Shown: positions 6,003-12,087 of the stretch, in pieces | Numbering within the stretch: the stretch's first letter is position 1 | How the letters are laid out: each line of letters opens with the position of its first letter | Source of the DNA: a virus | IMG/VR virus record: IMGVR_UViG_3300034374_000150 | Coordinates: 1 to 37,137 of that record | Strand: one strand, 5' to 3' | Length of the DNA: 37,137 nucleotides | Notes under the pieces: generated by a model | Databases searched by the model: none | What the model saw: only the letters and a program-made list of their open reading frames with translations | What the model was told of the DNA's origin: nothing | Made by a program: the position numbers and the translations under genes

Positions 6003-6031
6003 TTGACTAACCGAATAAAGCGAATTAGGAT
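6003..6031 (+). promoter_or_regulatory. Candidate rightward sigma70-like promoter for early genes
   Basis: TTGACT (6003-6008), a 17-base spacer and TAGGAT (6026-6031) match the sigma70 consensus at 5/6 and 4/6 positions. It lies in an AT-rich context about 360 bases before the first rightward gene. Transcription would start near 6038. It is weaker than the leftward promoter, and other weak matches exist nearby (for example TTGATA at 5969), so the real early promoter could differ. Confidence 0.4.
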
Positions 6032-6214
6032 TTAGAGACTGAAACAAAACGAAAGGACCAAAAAACCAGACATTCAAAAAATGCTAGGTATCCATCACCA
6101 GCAAAAGCCCCAAAAGCACCCAAAAAGTGTAGGCATAGAACGATGGCAAGTGGACACATGAAATCCTTGTGGGTGGTACAGACCATAATGCACCAGAAGT
6201 GCGCCTAATTACCT

Positions 6215-6285
6215 GACCTACTGTAACGCCTATGCGCCTAGTTAGCCATAAGGTGAGGTCGAAGCGAGAGGGTATCCAGTAGGTC
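6215..6285 (+). other. Possible structured leader RNA upstream of the early operon
   Basis: GACCTACTG (6215-6223) and CAGTAGGTC (6277-6285) are perfect 9-base complements enclosing 53 bases. Outside them, GGGGGT (6301-6306) and ACCCCC (6349-6354) could pair around an inner hairpin (GTGTATG / CATGCAC, 6331-6345). The stretch is clearly less AT-rich than the preceding tract. I recognise no known riboswitch or ribozyme. A competing explanation is a 90-codon leftward ORF across 6084-6356. Confidence 0.3.
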
Positions 6286-6390
6286 GGAGAGTGCCAAGAC
6301 GGGGGTAGAGTGTAACTATCGGCAGCGGTAGTGTATGCCATGCACAAAACCCCCATTTCTTAATCTATAACTAGACCAAGGGGTGACACA

Positions 6391-6990
6391 ATGAGTGTTG
6401 AAAATATTCTTGCCATATATAAGATGGCAACACCAGAAGAAAAGCGTGACGGTATTGTGTGGTATGCTGACGCATTGCGAGACTGTACCCGAATTGCGCT
6501 TGACACATGTGTTCCATTGCATGTTGTCGTTGGTGTGGTAGCAAGTCTATCGCCAAACAACAAGTGGGAACGCAATATTCAAAATGCAAAAGACTTAATC
6601 CATGCCTGTGTAAATGGGGATGGTATCGACAGTGTGAAGGTATGTACCTACCACAAAATGAAAGAAAAAGCATGGTCAATACTTGAGGCAATGCCTGACC
6701 ATGATGGCGTGATTACTATATTGAATGGGCAAAAAATTATCTCATTCTATCGTAACATCATGGGTGACGACACATGCACAATTGACGGTCACGCACGTAA
6801 TATTGCATACGGTGAACGTGTGGGCTTGACAGATGACAAGACCAACATTGGTGTAAGGGAATACCGTACACTACAGGCAGAGTATGTTCAGGCCGCGAAA
6901 CGCACAAGGGTTAATGGGCGTGCGCTTAAAGCGTTTGAATTGCAAGCCATCACATGGGTGACATGGCGCAGAATACACAACATCAAGTGA
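6391..6990 (+). CDS. Conserved phage protein, first early gene
   Basis: A 199-residue soluble protein. Recognisable blocks are VVVGVVASLSPNNKWERNIQ (residues 46-65), VKVCTYHKMKEKAWSIL, LNGQKIISFYRNIMGDDTCT and IDGHARNIAYGERVGL (residues 131-146). The set, with SPNNKW and a DGHA motif in a helical protein, is conserved among phages. Its all-helical layout with a late Asp-Gly-His reminds me of helix-hairpin-helix DNA glycosylase folds, but that is a tentative inference. It opens the rightward operon and is followed at 8 bases by the next gene. Confidence 0.7.
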   Translation: MSVENILAIYKMATPEEKRDGIVWYADALRDCTRIALDTCVPLHVVVGVVASLSPNNKWERNIQNAKDLIHACVNGDGIDSVKVCTYHKMKEKAWSILEAMPDHDGVITILNGQKIISFYRNIMGDDTCTIDGHARNIAYGERVGLTDDKTNIGVREYRTLQAEYVQAAKRTRVNGRALKAFELQAITWVTWRRIHNIK

Positions 6991-6998
6991 GGTGACAA

Positions 6999-7235
6999 AT
7001 GGTAATGAATAAGCAAACAAGCAATCTTGTTGAGATTGTAAAACTCAGGCAAAAAGTATCCCACCTCAACGGTAAAATATTGGGCATGTATAATCTTTTA
7101 GAGATGTCTGAGGATTGGATATCAGAAGAGCAACGCCATGGCTTATACATGGAAGCACAGTCATTGGAGGGTTTCTTTGCTATGAAGATAGAAGAAATCG
7201 AAGAAGAGATTGAAAAACTCAGACAAGGGGAATAA
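6999..7235 (+). CDS. Small coiled-coil hypothetical protein
   Basis: A 78-residue helical, Glu/Lys-rich protein (KLRQKVSHLNGKILGMYNLL, ending in EEIEEEIEKL), probably a coiled coil. GAGGTG at 6989-6994 gives a good ribosome site for ATG 6999; ATG 7005 is an alternative start. No family recognised. It belongs to a run of short genes of unknown function between the first early gene and the methylase. Confidence 0.6.
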   Translation: MVMNKQTSNLVEIVKLRQKVSHLNGKILGMYNLLEMSEDWISEEQRHGLYMEAQSLEGFFAMKIEEIEEEIEKLRQGE

Positions 7236-7236
7236 A

Positions 7237-7413
7237 ATGACGTTAAAGTTTGAACGCAAAGAAAATTGGGGTGAGATTAGGTTCTACCCAAAGTGTGAAA
7301 AATCCAGGTTTCTTGCGGATTTGTGTGGACGCAAGACATTCTATAGGTATCAGGTGCTTGACATTCGTGACAAGTTAGGATATGAAATAGAACTTACAAA
7401 CACCACACTCTAA
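7237..7413 (+). CDS. Small hypothetical protein (58 aa)
   Basis: The frame is open from TTG at 7210, but ATG at 7237 has AAGGGG six bases upstream and avoids overlapping the previous gene, so I take it as the start. The product is basic with an aromatic pattern (ENWGEIRFYPKCEKSRF, then RYQVLDIRDKLGYEIEL) and two cysteines. I do not recognise it. Confidence 0.55.
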   Translation: MTLKFERKENWGEIRFYPKCEKSRFLADLCGRKTFYRYQVLDIRDKLGYEIELTNTTL

Positions 7414-7435
7414 CCAGTATGAGGAGACTAAAACC

Positions 7436-7669
7436 ATGTTTAAGACTGTATTCACTAAGAAAGTATCAGGTATCACACGCAACCATGTAGGTGTGGAAAA
7501 TCTGCAAGCCAGACGCACTACCAATCGGTATGGACGCAAGGGTACTATGTTGAGCAAACGAGCAACCAAGTCACTACTTGCTGTATCGCGTGTCGATCAA
7601 GGCGGTACTGTAATCAATGGCAAAGAATACAAGGGTGGTCAATTCTGCCCACGCCAGAACATTGCGTAA
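7436..7669 (+). CDS. Small basic hypothetical protein (77 aa)
   Basis: ATG 7436 follows a clear GAGGAG ribosome site. The protein is rich in Arg, Lys, Thr and Val (TKKVSGITRNHVGVENLQAR, then GRKGTMLSKRATKSLLAV), ending in GKEYKGGQFCPRQNIA. No known domain is seen. The last 53 bases overlap the next frame. Confidence 0.55.
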   Translation: MFKTVFTKKVSGITRNHVGVENLQARRTTNRYGRKGTMLSKRATKSLLAVSRVDQGGTVINGKEYKGGQFCPRQNIA

Positions 7670-7832
7670 GATATCGCGCATCAATCCAGTAGCCAAGGCG
7701 CTTGCCTTGTCCAAACGCAGGGCAAGTGTTATACCTAATAAAAAAAGGTATGATAGGAAGAGGGATAAAAAAGATGTCGAAAAAGATCATCACCTATCGC
7801 AAACCAGTAAAGGTCAAGGCGATTACGAATAA
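7617..7832 (+). CDS. Small basic hypothetical protein with NPVAKAL / PNKKRYDRK core
   Basis: A 71-codon frame from ATG 7617. The core, INPVAKALALSKRRASVIPN followed by KKRYDRKRDKK, is a pattern I recall from small phage proteins. The first 15 or so residues overlap the preceding gene, so a downstream start (GTG 7635 or TTG 7662) is possible. Function unknown; the basic composition is compatible with RNA or DNA binding. Confidence 0.55.
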   Translation: MAKNTRVVNSAHARTLRKISRINPVAKALALSKRRASVIPNKKRYDRKRDKKDVEKDHHLSQTSKGQGDYE

Positions 7833-7908
7833 ACAGAGAAAGCCTGTGTCAGCATTGCGTAAGCAACAGCGACAGGACAAACAGCAACGACAGAGAATGG
7901 GGTACTAG
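7774..7908 (+). CDS. Small basic Gln/Arg-rich protein (44 aa)
   Basis: ATG at 7774 is preceded by a purine run, GGAAGAGGG (7756-7764), and gives a 44-residue protein ending at 7908. The frame is open further upstream but would overlap the previous gene more. The protein is a Lys/Arg/Gln helix (VSALRKQQRQDKQQRQR). No family recognised. It overlaps the preceding gene by 59 bases, and its stop is 3 bases before the next ATG. Confidence 0.5.
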   Translation: MSKKIITYRKPVKVKAITNKQRKPVSALRKQQRQDKQQRQRMGY

Positions 7909-7911
7909 ACC

Positions 7912-8277
7912 ATGAACAAAGCAACAGCAAAAGCACTACGTGAAAAACTGAACGCAATCTTTGCGGAGCATGGCATTGATGGCTATGAGATACACGCAGG
8001 GAATGCATCATTTGATGACACACAAGTTACCTTCAAGGTAGAGGTACGTGAGCAGGGGGCTGGGTCAGTAGAAGAACGCGACTTAGAAACTTTTGCCAAC
8101 ATCATTGGGCTTGACACAACCAAGATTGCCAACCAGCAAGGCAAGACTTTCACGTTGGTTGGGTACAAGACACGTGCCAGAAAGAACCCATGGATTGTGC
8201 AAGACATGAGCAGTGGCACAAAGTATGTCATCAATGACATGACAGCCAAGCGTTGGTTTGCAAAGGATATTGCATAA
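7912..8277 (+). CDS. Conserved phage hypothetical protein (121 aa)
   Basis: A soluble alpha/beta protein. It has an N-terminal helix (KATAKALREKLNAIFAEHGI), a strand-rich middle (TQVTFKVEVREQ) and a well-defined C-terminal domain containing KTFTLVGYKTRARKNPWIVQ and GTKYVINDMTAKRWFA. I recall the GYKTRARKNP-W pattern from hypothetical proteins of several unrelated phages, suggesting a small conserved domain, but no activity is known. Its stop overlaps the next start (TAATG at 8275-8279). Confidence 0.65.
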   Translation: MNKATAKALREKLNAIFAEHGIDGYEIHAGNASFDDTQVTFKVEVREQGAGSVEERDLETFANIIGLDTTKIANQQGKTFTLVGYKTRARKNPWIVQDMSSGTKYVINDMTAKRWFAKDIA

Positions 8278-8453
8278 TGCGACAGCAAGATTTCAAAAAC
8301 ATGAAACGGTATCCCAATGGGGATATCGTTGATCTGTACAACGTCCATCATCTATTGACAGACAAACAGAAAGACAGTCTATCTGACGATGATTGGTCAA
8401 GAGTGATTGAATATGAACTTGAGTTGGAGGCAATGCGCTATGAATGTGCTTAG
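8277..8453 (+). CDS. Small acidic hypothetical protein (58 aa)
   Basis: It starts at ATG 8277, sharing a base with the TAA of the previous gene. The protein is polar and acidic (NGDIVDLYNVHHLLTDKQKD, then DDDWSRVIEYELELEAM). It overlaps the methylase start by 14 bases and is presumably co-translated with it. A role connected to the methylase is only a guess from position. Confidence 0.5.
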   Translation: MRQQDFKNMKRYPNGDIVDLYNVHHLLTDKQKDSLSDDDWSRVIEYELELEAMRYECA

Positions 8454-9369
8454 TTTATTTGACGGTATGTCCTGTGGACAGATTGCACTACAGAAATCTG
8501 GATTTCAGGTTGACAAATATTTCGCGGCAGAAATAGATAAATACGCTATCAAAGTGGCAAAGGCTAACTATCCTGACATGGTACATCTAGGTGATGTGCG
8601 TGATGTGTCAGCCAATGACCTGCCACAAATTGACCTATTGATTGGTGGCAGTCCATGCCAAGGGTTCTCATTTGCTGGCAAGCAATTGAACTTTGATGAT
8701 CCACGCAGTAAATTATTCTGGGAATTTGTGCGCTTACTCAAAGAGTGCAAGCCCAAATATTTCTTGCTTGAGAATGTCAAGATGAAACAGCAGTCGATGG
8801 ATGTCATCACTGAGGCATTAGGTGTCGAACCAATCTTTATCAACAGTAGCCTAGTGTCTGCACAAAATCGGCAACGCTATTACTGGACAAACATTCCGAT
8901 GGATGGATTGCCAGATGATAAGGGCATCAAACTGCGTGACATTCTTGAGGATGGTTTTGTGGATCGTGACAAGTCACATTGCTTGGACGCAAACTATTTC
9001 AAGGGTGGCAATCTCAAGTCATACTTTGAGAAACATCGTAGGCAACTTGTGTTCAGCAAGGATGGCTTGTGCCATGTCGGTGATGCAGATATCAGTGGCA
9101 ATCAGACAGTCAAGCGAGTGTATCATCCTGATGGTAAAGCACCCTGCCTGACAACAATGGGTGGAGGACATCGTGAACCCAAGACACTAACAAGTGATAC
9201 CACATGGCGCAAACTTACTCCACTTGAATGCGAGAGATTGCAAACTGTACCAGAAGGTTACACCAATCATGTCAGCAATACCCAACGCTACAAAATGCTT
9301 GGCAACGGCTGGACAGTTGATGTAATATCACATATCTTTAATGGAATGAAGGAGACAATCACATGCTAA
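8440..9369 (+). CDS. DNA (cytosine-5) methyltransferase
   Basis: A 309-residue C5 methylase from ATG 8440. Motif I (LSLFDGMSCGQIAL, residues 4-17) binds S-adenosylmethionine. Motif IV is GGSPCQGFSFAG with catalytic Cys73. Motif VI is ENV (111-113), motif VIII QNRQRYYWTNIP (142-153), and motifs IX-X occur at the C-terminus (LTPLECERLQ and YKMLGNGWTV). All catalytic parts are intact and the length is that of a compact phage methylase with a short target-recognition region (roughly residues 165-245). No matching restriction enzyme is seen, so it is an orphan enzyme, probably protecting phage DNA from host restriction (inference). Confidence 0.93.
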   Translation: MNVLSLFDGMSCGQIALQKSGFQVDKYFAAEIDKYAIKVAKANYPDMVHLGDVRDVSANDLPQIDLLIGGSPCQGFSFAGKQLNFDDPRSKLFWEFVRLLKECKPKYFLLENVKMKQQSMDVITEALGVEPIFINSSLVSAQNRQRYYWTNIPMDGLPDDKGIKLRDILEDGFVDRDKSHCLDANYFKGGNLKSYFEKHRRQLVFSKDGLCHVGDADISGNQTVKRVYHPDGKAPCLTTMGGGHREPKTLTSDTTWRKLTPLECERLQTVPEGYTNHVSNTQRYKMLGNGWTVDVISHIFNGMKETITC

Positions 9370-9692
9370 CACTTAACACAACACACTATGACGCACCGAA
9401 GGAACATCTCGCTGAATCACTTGGCTTGTTACCTCATTGGGTTGTTGAATACAACCTGCTAGGTGAGACAGACCTTGTTCAGTACATGACAGAACGCTAT
9501 GGCTTTGGGGAGTTGTATCGTTTCGGCGGCGAAGTACAAGAGAATGGGTCATACAAAAGTAACTATGATGAAGACGATGACCTAGAATATGTAGGCAAGA
9601 TGGAGACAAAGGATGGTACAGTATACTTCTATCCCTATGCTATCACTGCCTTGCCTACTGATGACGGCTACTTTATTACAAGGATGGACTAA
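9363..9692 (+). CDS. Hypothetical protein (109 aa) following the methylase
   Basis: ATG 9363 overlaps the methylase end by 7 bases. The protein is acidic with many Tyr, Gly and Asp (AESLGLLPHWVVEYNLLGET, YGFGELYRFGGEVQENG, DEDDDLEYVGKM), ending in FYPYAITALPTDDGYFITRM. I recognise no domain. An acidic small protein beside a methylase could be a DNA mimic, but the evidence is composition only. Confidence 0.6.
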   Translation: MLTLNTTHYDAPKEHLAESLGLLPHWVVEYNLLGETDLVQYMTERYGFGELYRFGGEVQENGSYKSNYDEDDDLEYVGKMETKDGTVYFYPYAITALPTDDGYFITRMD

Positions 9693-9695
9693 CCT

Positions 9696-9836
9696 ATGCA
9701 AGAACTTATGAAAGAAGGACTGAAGAAACTTATGTTTGACCATGATTGGCTGGACACCAGCGTCATGGGCCTAACAGATGAGAACATTGACACTAACGAT
9801 TATGAAGAGGAGATTAACTATGACACAGAAGATTGA
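9696..9836 (+). CDS. Tiny acidic protein (46 aa)
   Basis: ATG at 9696, three bases after the previous stop, opens a 46-codon frame ending TGA at 9834-9836. It begins MQELMKEGLKKLMFDHDWLD and ends in an acidic tail (TNDYEEEINYDTED). The last 17 bases overlap the start of the GIY-YIG gene, whose ribosome site GAGGAG lies inside it. Unknown function. Confidence 0.5.
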   Translation: MQELMKEGLKKLMFDHDWLDTSVMGLTDENIDTNDYEEEINYDTED

Positions 9837-10362
9837 CCAATACTATGTCAAATCAAACAACGTAGTCTTTGAGGACGGTGAATGGTGGTATGTGAGTCCT
9901 GACACAACAGGATTCAAATATCGTGAACGACTCGAAAGTCATGCCCGAAAAAATCGGACGCGAATGTTTGTCAACGGTAAGTACATTCCCAAGTCACACC
10001 CACTCCATAAGCCAGGAAATTTCAAAAGTTTGGATGATGCGTGGTCACACAAAGAAATCAATAGTGTGCCACAGGGGTATGTATATGCCATCATCAATCC
10101 GGCTTGGCCTGAATGGGTAAAGATTGGTAGCGCTTCTATTGCAGAAGATAGACTCAATGGATACCAGACATCCTCACCATTCCGCGACTACGAGATTGTC
10201 TGTACCTTTGAGACGAAAGACAAGCGCAAGGCTGAAACCCTGATGCACCGTACGTTAGAGCAGTATTCAGATGAACGGCGCAACGAATGGTTTAAGATAG
10301 ACATTGACAAAGTAAAGGATATGTTCTATCACTATGACGATTCAGTAGTAAACAACCAGTAG
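9820..10362 (+). CDS. T5orf172-type GIY-YIG nuclease-like protein
   Basis: A 180-residue protein from ATG 9820, 8 bases after GAGGAG. The C-terminal domain (about residues 84-170) has GYVYAIINPAWPEWVKIGSA, then a DRLNGYQTSSPF segment, a strand FETKDKRKAETLMHRTLEQY and RNEWFKI. This is the layout of the T5orf172 (MUG113-like) branch of the GIY-YIG superfamily, with the conserved K-I-G, the Arg after it and the Glu-x-x-x-H helix. The N-terminal 80 residues are unrecognised. GIY-YIG domains usually cut DNA. With the methylase two genes upstream, a DNA-modification or homing role is possible. Confidence 0.8.
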   Translation: MTQKIDQYYVKSNNVVFEDGEWWYVSPDTTGFKYRERLESHARKNRTRMFVNGKYIPKSHPLHKPGNFKSLDDAWSHKEINSVPQGYVYAIINPAWPEWVKIGSASIAEDRLNGYQTSSPFRDYEIVCTFETKDKRKAETLMHRTLEQYSDERRNEWFKIDIDKVKDMFYHYDDSVVNNQ

Positions 10363-10375
10363 AGGAGACTTAACT

Positions 10376-10915
10376 ATGCCAAATTGGTGTGAGAACAGAC
10401 TGACGATATGGCACAAGGATGCTGACGTACTTGATAACCTCATGGCGCAGGTTCGTGCAGACGAGAACGGTGACTTGTTTAAGTACATCAAACCTATGCC
10501 AGACAATACTTTTCGCGGCGCACTTGGTAACGAGGAACGTGAAGAGTGTGAACGCAAAGGCATACCAAATTGGTATGACTGGTCGATTGATAATTGGGGA
10601 ACTAAGTGGGATGCATGTCACATGGATTGGTCACATGGTGATGATAACAATGTAACATTCACCTTTGACACTGCATGGTCGCCCCCCATTCCTATCTATG
10701 AAGCACTCATGGAGCAGGGCTTTGATGTCGAGGCATACTATGTCGAGTATGGTTGTGCCTTTGCTGGCGAGTGGCACTACTCAAGTGAAGATGAACAATA
10801 CCTAGATGCATCCTTTAACATTGACGAAGAGCAAGTGTCGCCAGAATTAGATGAGGTATTTGATATCACTCGACAACTTCAAGAGTGGGCAGAAGAAGCA
10901 AAGGAGTGTGCCTAA
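10376..10915 (+). CDS. Api92-like / ferredoxin-like-fold phage protein (DUF1281 type)
   Basis: A 179-residue protein opening MPNWCENRLTIWHKDADVLD, the hallmark of the Api92-like (YubB ferredoxin-like) family found in plasmids and phages. The middle has FKYIKPMPDNTF and WSIDNWGTKWDACHMDW; the C-terminus is acidic. Members are small soluble proteins without proven activity. A strong GAGGAGA site precedes the ATG, and its TAA shares a base with the next ATG (TAATG at 10913-10917). Confidence 0.8.
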   Translation: MPNWCENRLTIWHKDADVLDNLMAQVRADENGDLFKYIKPMPDNTFRGALGNEEREECERKGIPNWYDWSIDNWGTKWDACHMDWSHGDDNNVTFTFDTAWSPPIPIYEALMEQGFDVEAYYVEYGCAFAGEWHYSSEDEQYLDASFNIDEEQVSPELDEVFDITRQLQEWAEEAKECA

Positions 10916-11430
10916 TGAATCGGTTTTTAATTGACCACCACCCTATCGCAATAGCCCAACAGTTATGCGATCAACACATTGTCAAGATGCCATTGGAAGA
11001 GGCGCAGATGTTATGCACTGCGCTGTGGCATCATGCACCAGAGTATGCAGAGGAACATGATCTATACAGACCTGTACATCAAAATCATCCATGTACTCTG
11101 TGGGCTATGGAGAGTCGTGCAAACTACACATATGCGTTCAATCTATACTCAGCAATGCTCAAAGAATATACCTATCGCTACAGTAAGAAACATGGAGCAG
11201 GTAAACATTTCCTAGCACTAGCCAAGGGTAGAGACTTTGTTCCAGCACATGCTATCAATCATGTAACAAAGCACCCTCAATGTTTTAGTGGAATGGATCA
11301 CCTGAAGACAAAAGAACATTGGCCTATTACACCATATCGTAACTTTTACATTGCAGACAAATCTAAGTTTGCAAGGTACAACAATGGTCGGGATATGCCT
11401 GGCTGGATGAAAGGAGCAATCAATGTCTGA
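10915..11430 (+). CDS. Conserved protein with DQHIVKMPLEEAQML signature
   Basis: A 171-residue protein from ATG 10915. It has HPIAIAQQLCDQHIVKMPLE near the N-terminus, then HHAPEYAEEHDLYRPVHQNH-PCTLWAMES and a helical YAFNLYSAMLKEYTYRYSKK, ending WPITPYRNFYIADKSKFARY. The LCDQHIVKMP.E.AQML pattern followed by HPCTLW is conserved in many phage and bacterial proteins of about this size. Automated annotation sometimes links it to pyrimidine-dimer glycosylases, which I cannot confirm. His and Trp content suggests an enzyme or metal site (inference). Confidence 0.7.
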   Translation: MNRFLIDHHPIAIAQQLCDQHIVKMPLEEAQMLCTALWHHAPEYAEEHDLYRPVHQNHPCTLWAMESRANYTYAFNLYSAMLKEYTYRYSKKHGAGKHFLALAKGRDFVPAHAINHVTKHPQCFSGMDHLKTKEHWPITPYRNFYIADKSKFARYNNGRDMPGWMKGAINV

Positions 11431-11602
11431 GTACAAACCTTTTATAGATAGGAAGCATCTTATGCAACACGCATCTGTATTGATGGATGAGATTGATTTC
11501 CTAAGAGAGCAACTGCAACCCCACGATACTGGACACATACACACTGCAATCAGTGTGCTAGAAAGTCGTGTTGAGAAATTATTGGAGGACTTGAAAACAT
11601 GA
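11423..11602 (+). CDS. Small helical hypothetical protein (59 aa)
   Basis: ATG 11423 overlaps the previous stop region by 8 bases and opens a 59-codon frame to TGA 11600-11602. AAGGAG is located about 7 bases upstream. The product is helical and acidic (QHASVLMDEIDFLREQLQ, then ISVLESRVEKLLEDLK), probably a coiled coil. Its TGA overlaps the next ATG (ATGA). Unknown function. Confidence 0.6.
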   Translation: MSEYKPFIDRKHLMQHASVLMDEIDFLREQLQPHDTGHIHTAISVLESRVEKLLEDLKT

Positions 11603-11844
11603 GTAAAGAATTGAAAGCATGGGAAAAAGAACAGCAAAGACGTAAGCAGGAAATTGCAGTAGCGATTTCAGAGATGCGGCCTGAACAATGGAAGGCAGTA
11701 AATGATGCGTTCAAAGCATTGCTCGCATTTGATATTGACTTCTCTGAATGTTATGAAATATGTAGCGCAGATGTTCCAAGAGATTTGAAGAGGGCTATGG
11801 CTGCACTTCAGTATGAGTTTGACCTGAGTTATGACGATGCCTAG
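11599..11844 (+). CDS. Small hypothetical protein (81 aa)
   Basis: A soluble, mainly helical protein (ELKAWEKEQQRRKQEIAVAI, then RPEQWKAVNDAFKALLAFDI), with two cysteines near the middle. It overlaps both neighbours (ATGA at the start, 14 bases at the end). No domain recognised. Confidence 0.6.
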   Translation: MSKELKAWEKEQQRRKQEIAVAISEMRPEQWKAVNDAFKALLAFDIDFSECYEICSADVPRDLKRAMAALQYEFDLSYDDA

Positions 11845-12019
11845 AAACTTAGAGGAGACACTTGTTGCTACATCTAAGGACGATCTATCCGAAAAGATCA
11901 GGTGGTATCTAAACAGATATCACCCCCTTGGATATGACACTAGAGTTATACGCATGACACATGATCCTAACACTGGTAGGTTCACTGCTGTTATGTCACG
12001 TTGGGATTCTTGCGATTAG
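11831..12019 (+). CDS. Small hypothetical protein (62 aa)
   Basis: It starts at ATG 11831 or, two codons later, ATG 11837. It contains ATSKDDLSEKIRWYLNRYHP followed by LGYDTRVIRMTHDPNTGRFT, which looks like a helix followed by a beta hairpin. The compact alpha/beta pattern suggests a small folded domain, but I cannot name it. Confidence 0.6.
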   Translation: MTMPRNLEETLVATSKDDLSEKIRWYLNRYHPLGYDTRVIRMTHDPNTGRFTAVMSRWDSCD

Positions 12020-12030
12020 GAGAAAAATAC

Positions 12031-12087
12031 ATGGACATTATTATTGCAGTAATTGGTATGATTATTTTGTTGGCGTTTGGGCTATGA
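12031..12087 (+). CDS. 18-codon hydrophobic leader peptide before the recombinase
   Basis: ATG 12031 follows an excellent ribosome site (AGGAGAAAAATAC). The 18-residue peptide MDIIIAVIGMIILLAFGL is a pure membrane helix. Its TGA (12085-12087) overlaps the ATG of the tyrosine recombinase at 12084 (ATGA). The recombinase has no good ribosome site of its own, so it is probably translated by coupling to this peptide. It could equally be a genuine membrane micro-protein. Too short for ordinary gene finders. Confidence 0.55.
   Translation: MDIIIAVIGMIILLAFGL

Larger units (their letters stand above)
5046..6390. other. Gene-poor divergent control region
   Basis: About 1.3 kb lies between the first leftward and first rightward genes without a convincing gene. 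From left to right it holds repeated AACAT/ATGTT dyads (5102-5214), a sigma70-like leftward promoter (5228-5256), and two perfect hairpin dyads (5293-5330). Then come a 14-base palindrome, TATACGTACGTATA (5396-5409), a local GC-rich island (about 5408-5520) and a 13-base direct repeat. An 8-base inverted repeat follows (5602-5609 with 5641-5648). Next are a very AT-rich tract (about 5715-5790), a weak rightward promoter (6003-6031), and a 330-base leader with a 9-base inverted repeat. CATACC recurs at 5235, 5585, 5660 and 5793. The AT-rich tract with repeats makes this a candidate replication origin (inference). Confidence 0.7.

Noticed and set aside
6084-6356. A 90-codon leftward ORF in the control region with a hydrophobic C-terminus
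   Set aside because: It lacks a clear ribosome site, its codon use (many C-ending codons, high Trp) differs from neighbours, and inverted repeats in the same stretch offer another explanation. Kept only as an alternative in a finding.
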